From NCBI GenBank assembly GCA_002691205.1, contig NZHD01000028.1, positions 1 to 64,000 on the forward strand: a stretch of DNA of 64,000 nt, read 5' to 3'. The notes below the pieces were generated by a model. That model had not been told where the DNA came from. It did no database searches and saw nothing but the letters and a program-made list of their open reading frames with translations. Below, piece by piece: positions 9,558-17,447 of this stretch (position 1 is its first letter; each line of letters starts with the position of its first letter). A program made the position numbers and the translations under genes. The DNA comes from Deltaproteobacteria bacterium. Lineage in GTDB: Bacteria; Myxococcota_A; UBA9160; UBA4427.

Positions 9558-9737
9558 CTATTCGCGATCACCACCTGACTCATACTCTTCTCGCATTTGA
9601 TCGTCTTCCTCCTGGCCTTTTGCCTCCTCGGCCGTCAACTCGTTGTCGGAAGGTGCCACGACGGTGTTGCCCTCTGCCCCGCAGCCCACCAAGACGAGGC
9701 TGGACAGAAAAGTGAGAATCAGTAATACGTTTTTCAT
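9558..9737 (-). CDS. Small lipoprotein preceding the DUF1559 gene
   Basis: A 59-residue protein starting at the ATG at 9737. It has a lysine, a hydrophobic signal segment, and a lipobox L-V-G-C with the lipidated cysteine at 19. The mature part of 40 residues is very acidic (E-E-A-K, E-E-D-D, E-E-Y-E). Small lipoproteins of this type are frequently found next to planctomycete DUF1559 genes; no function is established. The two genes are on the same strand with 76 bp between them and are likely cotranscribed. The longer reading upstream of 9737 has no signal-like features and was not used. Confidence 0.75.
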   Translation of the reverse strand: MKNVLLILTFLSSLVLVGCGAEGNTVVAPSDNELTAEEAKGQEEDDQMREEYESGGDRE

Positions 9738-10034
9738 GCAATCGCTCTTAGATAAGGTTTTTTTGGTGGTTCTGCCCGTGGATGCCATGCAACGAGCACC
9801 GTGGTGGAGCTCTCGCTTCGCCTCAACTCTCAATTGCCTGCTGTCTGAGGTTAAGGAAGCCCTTCGATCGACCTCACCTGAAATATAAGGAGGAGGCTAG
9901 GCTTTCGGAAACTGGACTCGCCAATTTGTTGTTGAACTGGCAGGAAAGCCACCCTTCTCCGTTTTTACAGGCTTGATATTTGACAGCGCCCGAAACTTTT
10001 TTTGGCCAGGATTTCCGCTCAGCTTCTCCGCGTC

Positions 10035-10088
10035 GCTCATATGCGCTGCGTTGCTCATTCGCGCTGCGTTGCTCATTCGCGCTGCGTT
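10035..10088. repeat. Three tandem 18-bp repeats
   Basis: Three contiguous 18-bp units at 10035, 10053 and 10071. Units 2 and 3 are identical (GCTCATTCGCGCTGCGTT) and unit 1 differs by two bases. A shorter related CTCCGCGTC stretch precedes them. On the minus strand one frame gives N-E-Q-R-S-A repeats. The array is intergenic, downstream of the DUF1552 gene. Confidence 0.93.
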
Positions 10089-10200
10089 GAGGGTTGGTCA
10101 ATTCAGGTGCTGCAGTCTCCTTTTGCGGGAGTGTCCTGCTAGTGGGGGGCGAAGCGTCTGCCCGATTGGTGTGTGTGTGATGGCATTTGTGGTTGAAATG

Positions 10201-10240
10201 CGTATGGGCACCGCCGGTTACGTATGGGCACCGCCGGTTA
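10201..10240. repeat. Two tandem identical 20-bp repeats
   Basis: Two exact copies of CGTATGGGCACCGCCGGTTA lie head to tail, 43 bp beyond the stop of the DUF1552 gene on the minus strand. The period is 20 bp, unlike the 15- and 18-bp arrays elsewhere in the window. Confidence 0.95.
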
Positions 10241-10282
10241 TCAGTGCAATCAAAAAGAAGTACCGTGTTAAACCCTCAGCAG

Positions 10283-11581
10283 TCAGCTGATCTCGTTGAT
10301 CAGCCCTGTGCTGTCACCGAGACTCTTCTGCTCGACACCCATTGCTTGGGCAAGAGACTGCCACAGATTTGCAATCGGGGTTCCCTCGGAATAGCGAACG
10401 TGCTGGCCGGTCTGGATTGCGCCGCCGCACCGTCCGGCGATCACTGTTGGAAGATTATTGCACACATGATGTTCCCCGCTGCTGAGACCAGATCCCAACA
10501 GGAAGGCAGTGTTGTCCAATAACGTGTCATCACCTTCCTTGATCGCCTGCATCTTTTTAACCAGGCTCGCAAACTGTTCGAGGTGAAAGAGGTCCAGTTT
10601 TTCGAGTTGCTTCCGAATGCTCTCGTTGTGTTGGCCGTGAGTCCATGAGTGATGTTGGATTGGCTTGTCAAACCAGCCCTCTACATTAAGAGGGGACCCC
10701 CAACGTTCAGGACCCGTCATCAACGTTGCAACTCGGGTAAGGTCACTCTGTAAAGCAAGAATCATCAGGTCACCCATGACCTGAATGAACTCATCTCGCC
10801 GCATAGCCTGCCACGGTTTGATAGGAGTTGTCGGGTTAAGTTTGGCAATATCATCCTGCCGTCGCCGCACCCTTGTGATTTGCCGCTCAACGGTTCGGAC
10901 TGCATCGGTGTATTCGGACAGCTTGTGTCGATCCAAAGTGCTCAAGCGAGGTCGCAGGCTTCTTGCGTCTTCCATCACAAGATCCAATACGCTGCTGCTG
11001 TTGACATGTTCTTCAACGCGGAACAAACGGTTGAAGACATCCGCGGGGTCACGTAATGATCTGGCAACGTGGCCATGCCCAAACCATGAAATATTATCAA
11101 AGTAGATGGATTCCCGATTGTCTTCGTAAGGGTTGCAGCTTAACTCAAGCGATCGGAAACTGGTCTCCAAACCAGTTTTGTCGGCGATGATTTGATCAAT
11201 GGTGCGTTTTAGCGGATAGCCAGCAGGAGATAGTTCGTCTGGGGCAGCGCTGCTGAGCCAGCAGGTGCTAGCCTGCGCGTGTCCATCCGTGCCAGCGACT
11301 TTGATTCGATCAAGATTGCTGACCACCAACATGTGTTCGCGTACCGATTCAATTGGTTTTAAAGTCGGGCTCAATTTGTAGTCTTTTCCGACTTCAGCCA
11401 AGTTCCACGCAGTCTGGACGACACCGTTGGGGATGTAAAAAAATGCCACGCGTCGGGGAGCAACGGGTTGGGTTGCTGCCTCGGTCGGTGTGCTGCGATG
11501 CATAGCTTCTAGCAATGGCAACGCAATGGCGACACCGGAGCCTCGAAGCACTGACCGACGTGCTAGCTTGTGTTTTCTCAT
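10283..11581 (-). CDS. DUF1552 domain-containing secreted protein
   Basis: A 432-residue DUF1552 protein. The N-terminus carries a twin-arginine-type leader (A-R-R-S-V-L-R-G followed by a hydrophobic stretch), so export in folded form is likely. Family marks are the early F-Y-I-P-N-G-V segment, S-N-L-D-R near residue 92 and the late G-S-G-L-S-S-G-E-H-H segment near residue 365. DUF1552 proteins are almost always encoded beside DUF1592/DUF1585 cytochrome-like proteins in planctomycetes, as here: the start overlaps the stop of the upstream gene by 4 bp, so the two are translationally coupled. Function of the pair is unestablished; a periplasmic redox or polymer-degradation role is usually suggested. 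Confidence 0.93.
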   Translation of the reverse strand: MRKHKLARRSVLRGSGVAIALPLLEAMHRSTPTEAATQPVAPRRVAFFYIPNGVVQTAWNLAEVGKDYKLSPTLKPIESVREHMLVVSNLDRIKVAGTDGHAQASTCWLSSAAPDELSPAGYPLKRTIDQIIADKTGLETSFRSLELSCNPYEDNRESIYFDNISWFGHGHVARSLRDPADVFNRLFRVEEHVNSSSVLDLVMEDARSLRPRLSTLDRHKLSEYTDAVRTVERQITRVRRRQDDIAKLNPTTPIKPWQAMRRDEFIQVMGDLMILALQSDLTRVATLMTGPERWGSPLNVEGWFDKPIQHHSWTHGQHNESIRKQLEKLDLFHLEQFASLVKKMQAIKEGDDTLLDNTAFLLGSGLSSGEHHVCNNLPTVIAGRCGGAIQTGQHVRYSEGTPIANLWQSLAQAMGVEQKSLGDSTGLINEIS

Positions 11582-14334
11582 CGGATTTCCTGTGAGCCTG
11601 AGTCGTCAACTTGGTAGCGGAAGGCTTGGCTTTGAACGATCTCTCGAATGACAGTTGTGAACTGACCATGGCTCTTCAGTGTGCGCTGCAGGATCGTGTT
11701 GACGGTGGGTTCATCGGCCAAGGTTAGTTCGCGACCAAGAGCATACGATAGCATGTGCTCAGAGAAAGCACGCATGAAAAACTCGGGGTGCTGTAGCAAA
11801 GCATTTTTGAATTCCACAATGTTTTTAAATTTTAACTCTCCAAATAGTTCCCCGCTGGAATCTATTTCCAAGCCAGATGTGTAAGAAGATCTCCATCGTC
11901 CAACGGCATCGTAGTTTTCAAGGACAAAACCCAGTGGGTCGATTTGCGCGTGGCAGGTTGCACACTGGGTGGATTCCTGATGCTGCAACAGACGCTGCCT
12001 TAGGGTTAACCCCGAAGACTCAATTTCTCTGTCATCTGTCTCAATGGGCGGCACTGTGTCGGGCGGTGGAGGTGGTGGACGATTCAAAATGACTGTCGCT
12101 ACCCACGCACCCCGTGTGATGGGACTGGTTCTCAGTGGGGAAGAGGTCATCGTCATGGTCGCCGCCGATGTGATGACACCACCCTCTCGGCGATCTGTTA
12201 ATTTGCGTTTGGTGTATCGTTGTTGGTTCGTGTTGAAACGATTTCGGTTTTCATGATCACCGAATGGCAGTTCATCGGTGTACCACGACTGAAGTTCGTC
12301 CGATCGGTAAGAGTAATTGGAGTCAATCAAAAGCATAATCGACCGATCCTCCATCATGATGCTGTCGAACAGGAGAAGAGGTTCAATCATCATTTGCAAG
12401 CCAAATTTCCACTGCTCACAACCGATACGGGAGTAGTAACGGGGGAAGCGGTCGAAATCCGGAACCGCAGTCACGAGTTGATCCAGCCTTAGCCACTGTC
12501 TGGCAAAGTTCTGCGTCAATGCATGGCACTTAGGATCGACTAGCATTCGTTGAGTCTGTCTGTCAAGAACCTCGGGGTCGAGTAAGGTACCGTTGCGTGC
12601 AGCGGTTAGTAATTCTTCATCTGGAATGCTGCTCCAAAGAAAAATCGATAACCGTGTCGCGATTTCATAACCACTGAGCAACTTGCTGTCGCTTGTGTTT
12701 GACGCTTCAGCGATGTAGACAAAGCGTGGTGATGCGAGAATGGCCGCAACAACATCTTTCATTGCTGTTCGAAAAGAATTCGTTTCTTCAAACCTCGATC
12801 TAAAATAGGCGTGATAACGTTTGATGGTCGGATCATCGATTGCCGTACGAAAAGCCCGTTCGAGGAGTTTGGCAATGCGTTCTTTTTCGACGTTATGGGT
12901 GCGCTTCTGGTTTTGTGGTTCCGGACTTGAAAACAAAGAAGCGGTCAAACCGCAGTAGCCGTCGAACTCAGGACTGTGCACAATCGACCGCCCAAGACGC
13001 AGTAAACTCTCAAGCAGAATTGGCGAGACCCCCAGTTCGTCGCCACGGTTGTTGAAGCCTCCTTCTGCTTGAAGATCGATAGCGAAAGGGTTCACTCCCG
13101 TGAGGATTTGACGTTCGACCTGGTTTTTGCCAAGAGTTCGATTGCCGACCAGGATCGCTCGCGGGCTATGCCCTGTTGCCGGTTCAAAATAGGGAGTGAA
13201 TGCACGGAGTGTTTTTTCGGGAAGGGGGAAAATGTCGCCGCGAAGGTGTAACAGGTCCCGGACTGCGTTGTTGTATTCGTAGCGTGTCATGCGTCGCATC
13301 GCTGTTGGTGACGCTACCTGATGCGTTCGTAGATAGTCGGACAGCATTGAACTTAACGTTTTTACCATCGCGTTGCGTTGGTCGATGGTTGGCTGTTCCG
13401 AGCCGTCAGGTGGCATCTGGTGATCTGCCAGTTCGTCGCGTGCTTGCCGAAGAAGTGTCGGGTCCAGTTGCCACGATTTGCCGTCACTGGGGATCTCAAA
13501 GTTGATTTCGGTCTCTTCTGAGGTAGTGTTGTGGCAGTCGATGCAAAAGGTGTTTGTGAACCTGGAAATCTGCTGTAGGTTCAGCTTTTGGTGGGGCGCT
13601 GCTGCATTCGTATTTGGGTCATCCGGCTTGTCCTCTTGATCTTGGCTTGTTGGGCTGGGTGTGTTTGGTGTTTCCTGAATTGGGTCGGCAATCGCAGGCT
13701 TGGATGAGTTGCGATCTTTTCGGGTCAATTGAAGGTAATCCAAGCCCATCAAGTATCCGCGGTTCTGGAACTTTCGAGCTTTGGTGTTTGCTCCGATTAG
13801 CGCGAATTCAATTGTCTGCGGACCTGCTGCAAGTTTGAGGTCTTTAAGAACCACGATCGGAGCTAGCTCAACGCGGTTGCTGTAGAGATCTATCTCTCGA
13901 GAGATGGATGACTGCGGCAGAGTCATAAGGAAAATTCCGTAGTCACCTGCTAGCGTGAGTTGGATCGAAACGTCATAGAGTCCAGGTGAATCTACTTGGA
14001 ACGAACTCTTCATCGAATCGCCAACCACTCCATCCCACAGCAAGTGTGCGTTGTTACTCCACTGAGGGCCGAACGCTGTCATGCCTTGCATGCGAGATTT
14101 TCCCAGCAGAGAAAAGTCCAGCTCTCCTTCTCGTTTACCCGACTCGCCGCGCTGTGACTGTCGACCTCTGACCTGGTGGTAGTCAATGATTGTGGACAGC
14201 GTTTGTTTTCTCTGCCCCTGCTCTCCTGCCGGGGCTGGCTCGTTCGCTAGGGGCGGTTGCAAATCCAACCCAAGGGCGAAGATCAAAGCAAGAAGACAGA
14301 TCAGGATGGGGGGGCGGTTGAGATTTGCGGTCAT
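11578..14334 (-). CDS. DUF1592/DUF1588/DUF1587/DUF1595/DUF1585 c-heme protein
   Basis: A 918-residue exported planctomycete cytochrome-like protein. The ATG at 14334 places a signal peptide (L-I-C-L-L-A-L-I-F-A-L) directly at the N-terminus; the in-frame ATG at 14394 would put 20 polar residues ahead of it. The order is: a beta-sandwich, carbohydrate-binding-like region (about 110-210), a linker, a c-type heme motif C-I-D-C-H (264-268), DUF1587 (M-T-R-Y-E-Y-N-N-A-V-R-D-L-L), DUF1595, DUF1592, DUF1588, a second C-A-T-C-H motif, and DUF1585 at the end. Two CxxCH motifs imply covalent heme. Its stop overlaps the DUF1552 start (ATGA), so the two are made together. Confidence 0.93.
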   Translation of the reverse strand: MTANLNRPPILICLLALIFALGLDLQPPLANEPAPAGEQGQRKQTLSTIIDYHQVRGRQSQRGESGKREGELDFSLLGKSRMQGMTAFGPQWSNNAHLLWDGVVGDSMKSSFQVDSPGLYDVSIQLTLAGDYGIFLMTLPQSSISREIDLYSNRVELAPIVVLKDLKLAAGPQTIEFALIGANTKARKFQNRGYLMGLDYLQLTRKDRNSSKPAIADPIQETPNTPSPTSQDQEDKPDDPNTNAAAPHQKLNLQQISRFTNTFCIDCHNTTSEETEINFEIPSDGKSWQLDPTLLRQARDELADHQMPPDGSEQPTIDQRNAMVKTLSSMLSDYLRTHQVASPTAMRRMTRYEYNNAVRDLLHLRGDIFPLPEKTLRAFTPYFEPATGHSPRAILVGNRTLGKNQVERQILTGVNPFAIDLQAEGGFNNRGDELGVSPILLESLLRLGRSIVHSPEFDGYCGLTASLFSSPEPQNQKRTHNVEKERIAKLLERAFRTAIDDPTIKRYHAYFRSRFEETNSFRTAMKDVVAAILASPRFVYIAEASNTSDSKLLSGYEIATRLSIFLWSSIPDEELLTAARNGTLLDPEVLDRQTQRMLVDPKCHALTQNFARQWLRLDQLVTAVPDFDRFPRYYSRIGCEQWKFGLQMMIEPLLLFDSIMMEDRSIMLLIDSNYSYRSDELQSWYTDELPFGDHENRNRFNTNQQRYTKRKLTDRREGGVITSAATMTMTSSPLRTSPITRGAWVATVILNRPPPPPPDTVPPIETDDREIESSGLTLRQRLLQHQESTQCATCHAQIDPLGFVLENYDAVGRWRSSYTSGLEIDSSGELFGELKFKNIVEFKNALLQHPEFFMRAFSEHMLSYALGRELTLADEPTVNTILQRTLKSHGQFTTVIREIVQSQAFRYQVDDSGSQEIR

Positions 14335-14775
14335 CAGGGCGTGCGGGGATCGATCGGGATAGGAAAGCGAAATGCCTGAATCGACGGGTGGCAATTCGTG
14401 CCATCGTCGGATGTGGGGCTCAGCCTTGGTCTAGTGTATCGCGAAAATGGCAGGTTTTGGTATTGGAAAGCAGAGTTTGGATTTCGAAGAGGGAATCAGC
14501 ATCAGTCCTAGGCGGCTGCCGGTTGTTTTGGCGGCCGGCAGTGCCCGTTCTGCTGTGAAACAGTTTCTTAATTAAACGAGGTCGCAGATCTTTTCTAAAC
14601 CGCACAGATTGCCGCGTTGGAGGGCTGGAGGAGTGTTTGCGGCGACGTGCCGCGGAAGTGGCGAAATTGCTGGCGAGACTTCTCCCAACCAACTGAGCGC
14701 ATGTGCGAAACCGTCCGATAGAAAACAGTGAGCTCATCAGGTTGGGGCTCTTTGTTCTCACTCATGGGCTAGGTT
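14335..14775. other. Divergent promoter region
   Basis: About 440 bp separating two divergent genes, so it should contain promoters for both the DUF1592/DUF1552 operon and the secreted protein at 14776. A 7-bp inverted repeat (CTGCCGG at 14516-14522, CCGGCAG at 14535-14541) is present without a T-tract; it could be an operator-like site, but there is nothing to confirm this. No gene is seen. Confidence 0.5.
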
Positions 14776-15843
14776 ATGCGAAATTTAATTACTCTCACTG
14801 CTGTATCGCTGCTGCTGGCTGGGTTCAGCCTACATACGAAGTCTCAGGTCTGCGCTCAGTCTACTGCTGCATCCTCTTACGGAGTTCCCATCCCGGGAGC
14901 CGGTACGAAAATCGATTACGTGGGTGATGATTTCGAAGCAGATGAGTGGAAGTTTGTGCACAATATGCCAAAGAGTTCACGCGAGTTGAATGATCGGATA
15001 TCCGGGCCGATGGCATACTCCACCAACAGACGCTGGGCCGAGGGGCCAGAACGTGGGCAGCCAGATGTACTCAAAGTCATCCCGACCCCAAGTAATGGTT
15101 TGCCCGGCAGTACGAAAGCATTACAGATCAGCACACTTCGCTCGGGCATTCCCGGACGCAATACCAACGATGTGCAGCAGGATGATCTGATTCTCGGCAT
15201 CAGCACGCGGATTGGAACAACTTTGCAGGTGCGCGAAGTACCAAGCTGTGTCGTGCGAGTGTATCTCCCGGAGTCTTCGCTCTGGGAAAATCGCAGCGGA
15301 CCACATTTTGGTATTCGTCTTGGTGCACGGACAACTGCTCGGAAGCCTCGAGAAGGCTTGTTTGCTGTGGGAACCGAAATGCGGAACGAACCTTACTGGC
15401 CGGGATTTTGGATTCACTTTCGAAGCGAAACCAGTCGAGGTGTCGAGCAGGACTCTGCTTTTTTGAAGGTCCGCAGTAACTCGCGAGGAATCGATTTTAA
15501 AGTAAAGGAAATCCCACTTGAGCAATTTGGCTGGTGGACTTTCGGAATGTCCATGAGCCCGGATGGCCGTGTTCATTACTTTGCAAAGCCTGGAGTCGAT
15601 GACCTTACCAAGGATGATTATTTGGTCAGCCAATTGCCCTATGGTTATCAAGCGGAGCGATTAAACTCATTCTTTTTCAATATCTGTAACAACAACAATG
15701 GACGCACTTGGTCGACTCCGTTTGTAATCGATGATCCATCTGTTTTTGTCATTGATTCAAGGCGTGTTGATCAATTAGTTAAGAAAAAGATCGCTTACCA
15801 ACAGAGACGCGCACAACGCTCGACGTCTCGCACTCGCAAGTAA
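14776..15843 (+). CDS. Secreted beta-rich protein of unknown function
   Basis: A 355-residue protein with a clear Sec signal peptide (M-R-N-L-I-T-L-T-A-V-S-L-L-L-A-G) and probable cleavage near residues 26-28 (V-C-A-Q-S). The mature part looks like one concanavalin/LamG-like beta-sandwich: alternating strands, F-W-I-H-F, W-W-T-F-G-M-S-M-S-P-D-G-R-V-H-Y-F, and a late F-V-I-D-D-P-S-V-F-V-I-D pair of strands. A short basic tail (R-R-A-Q-R, R-T-R-K) ends it. No catalytic motif is apparent. The family assignment is by general appearance only. The ATG at 14776 is favoured by G-C-T-A-G-G upstream. It is divergent from the DUF1592 gene and is followed by a 15-bp tandem repeat. Confidence 0.7.
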   Translation: MRNLITLTAVSLLLAGFSLHTKSQVCAQSTAASSYGVPIPGAGTKIDYVGDDFEADEWKFVHNMPKSSRELNDRISGPMAYSTNRRWAEGPERGQPDVLKVIPTPSNGLPGSTKALQISTLRSGIPGRNTNDVQQDDLILGISTRIGTTLQVREVPSCVVRVYLPESSLWENRSGPHFGIRLGARTTARKPREGLFAVGTEMRNEPYWPGFWIHFRSETSRGVEQDSAFLKVRSNSRGIDFKVKEIPLEQFGWWTFGMSMSPDGRVHYFAKPGVDDLTKDDYLVSQLPYGYQAERLNSFFFNICNNNNGRTWSTPFVIDDPSVFVIDSRRVDQLVKKKIAYQQRRAQRSTSRTRK

Positions 15844-16237
15844 ACATTGTCGGTAATCTTTGCCGTTGGGGATTGATTCAACATCTGTTGGCTGCCGCAA
15901 CGCAATTCACAAGTGCTTTTAACGTCGCTAAGTCAACGTACTTGGTGGCGTTTTTTTCGTCGTCAACAGCGGTTGCAGGTTGCTTGCAACTTGCGGGAAT
16001 ACGATGGCTGGGGTGAGATTGCAAAACGAGCTGATCTTGTTTTGCAGTCGCTTGAGCCTCAGTCGCTTGAGCCTCAGTCGCTTGAGCCTCAGTCGCTTGA
16101 GCCTCAGTCGCTTGGTTGATTTCTGTTCCTGTTAAGGTCTCAGTCGTGATTTTCTGGTGCTTGCAAAGGTTACCACTGTTCATGCGGCTCCGTGTCACTG
16201 AAGATGAGCTAGACGATCCGTTCTACTCTGATCCTGT
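15844..16237. other. Intergenic region with a 15-bp tandem repeat
   Basis: About 394 bp between the secreted protein and the rhomboid gene. It holds the repeat at 16045-16114 and should contain the rhomboid promoter. A minus-strand open frame through the repeat (A-T-E-A-Q pentapeptides) has low-complexity content and no recognisable start or domain, so it is not called a gene. Confidence 0.6.
16045..16114. repeat. 15-bp tandem repeat, four full copies and a partial
   Basis: Perfect head-to-tail copies of CAGTCGCTTGAGCCT begin at 16045, 16060, 16075 and 16090, followed by a 10-bp partial unit at 16105. All copies are identical, which implies recent expansion or active homogenisation by slippage. 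It is intergenic, about 200 bp after the upstream stop codon. Confidence 0.97.
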
Positions 16238-17146
16238 GTGAAAGTCATGTACGAACCACCGCCCGGTCATGAGGTTGTTTGGGAAACCAGCTACCGTGGT
16301 GAAGCTACGGAATTGCGATTTGTTCTTGAGTCGCTTGGGGTCAGATCGAAAATACAGCAGTTCCGGGGCGGCTGGTTGCTTTTAGTATGCAGTGATGACG
16401 TGAGTCGGGCGGCAGAGGAAATCGCTTCTTACCAAAGTGAGTCTGCTGAGCAAAATACTGAACGTCCCGTTGTGATTCCCACCTATGATGGGGCTCTCTT
16501 TGGGGTGAGTGTTTACGCTGGTGTACTGATGTTGATTGCCGTTTTCATGGGGCGTTCGGTGCTCGGTTTCGATTGGTCGGTGGCAGGCCAAATGCAAGCT
16601 GGCTTGGTGATGGAGGGGCAGTGGTGGAGAACCGTCACCGCGTTAACGCTTCATTTTGATCCTGGACACATTGGTTCCAACTTGGTCTTCGGTTGTGTTT
16701 TTGGCCTAATGGCAGGTAGAGTGCTTGGAGGAGGTGTGGCATGGTTCGTGATTGTGTTTTCCGGAGCTTTGGGGAATCTAGTCAATGCGATGCTCCAGCC
16801 CGCAAGTCACACTTCGATAGGCGCATCGACGGCTGTCTTTTCTGCGTTGGGTGTGCTTGTGTCTCATGCTCTGCAGCCGCGATCTGGGCCGCGTGAGACT
16901 TTTCTTAGACGCTGGAGTCCGTTGATCGGTGGATTGGTGATTTTCGGGTTTACCGGAATTGGTGGGGAAAATACTGACGTGACGGCTCATGCGACGGGCC
17001 TATTGGCCGGTCTCGCGCTCGGTTGGGGGGGAGCGGCCTTGCCCTCTGACTGGCTCGGCAACCTGCGTTTGCAACAAGCAAGTGGGGCAGCAGCCCTGAT
17101 GTTGGTGGTGATCGCCTGGGCCGTTGGCTTGGCATTTGCCGGTTGA
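16238..17146 (+). CDS. Rhomboid-family intramembrane serine protease
   Basis: A 302-residue rhomboid. An N-terminal cytosolic domain of about 75 residues resembles the small DUF2007-like putative signal-transducing domain (E-A-x-E-L-R-F-V-L-E-S-L-G). It is followed by six or seven membrane helices from residue 88. Catalytic features are His144 and Asn148 in H-F-D-P-G-H-I-G-S-N, the nucleophile Ser197 in G-A-S-T-A (usually G-A-S-G), and His251 in T-A-H-A-T-G-L-L-A-G. Rhomboids cleave substrates within or near transmembrane helices. The GTG at 16238 gives the listed start; the ATG at 16247 in the same frame is an equally good start. The neighbours do not point to a substrate. Confidence 0.9.
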   Translation: MKVMYEPPPGHEVVWETSYRGEATELRFVLESLGVRSKIQQFRGGWLLLVCSDDVSRAAEEIASYQSESAEQNTERPVVIPTYDGALFGVSVYAGVLMLIAVFMGRSVLGFDWSVAGQMQAGLVMEGQWWRTVTALTLHFDPGHIGSNLVFGCVFGLMAGRVLGGGVAWFVIVFSGALGNLVNAMLQPASHTSIGASTAVFSALGVLVSHALQPRSGPRETFLRRWSPLIGGLVIFGFTGIGGENTDVTAHATGLLAGLALGWGGAALPSDWLGNLRLQQASGAAALMLVVIAWAVGLAFAG

Positions 17147-17447
17147 TGATCGAATTGATCGGTTCGGGATTTGATGCAACCGGGGTTTCCTCCCATGCGC
17201 TCCGGGTTTGTGGCGTAATGTCCGGCTACGCGAGAGTGACGCTAATCAGTGTGAATCTTCTCCATTAGCTTGTTTGCAGCTTATTTAGCAGTCACGAGTG
17301 TCATCTTGAATCTAGCATTTTCAGGTAGCAGGCGGACTGGCGTACGCCGAGGGCGTTGTGTCGTTTATGATGTAGTCGCAGCCATTCAGCGACCCTGAGA
17401 GGCGTTTTACTCGATGTCATTGTCCGGAATAAAATAGGTGTTTATCG
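17147..17447. other. Intergenic region, nothing distinctive seen
   Basis: About 300 bp between the rhomboid stop and the sulfatase start. It is expected to include the sulfatase promoter. I see no gene, repeat, strong hairpin or RNA signature. Confidence 0.5.

Larger units (their letters stand above)
9738..10282. other. Intergenic region rich in short repeats
   Basis: About 545 bp between the lipoprotein start and the DUF1552 gene stop. It carries two separate tandem repeats (10035-10088 and 10201-10240) and presumably the promoter for the lipoprotein/DUF1559 pair. No convincing gene is seen; the open frames across the repeats are by-products of periods divisible by three or of chance. Confidence 0.6.

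Noticed and set aside
15878-16198. Minus-strand A-T-E-A-Q repeat open frame
   Set aside because: Low-complexity output of the 15-bp repeat, with no ribosome site or domain.
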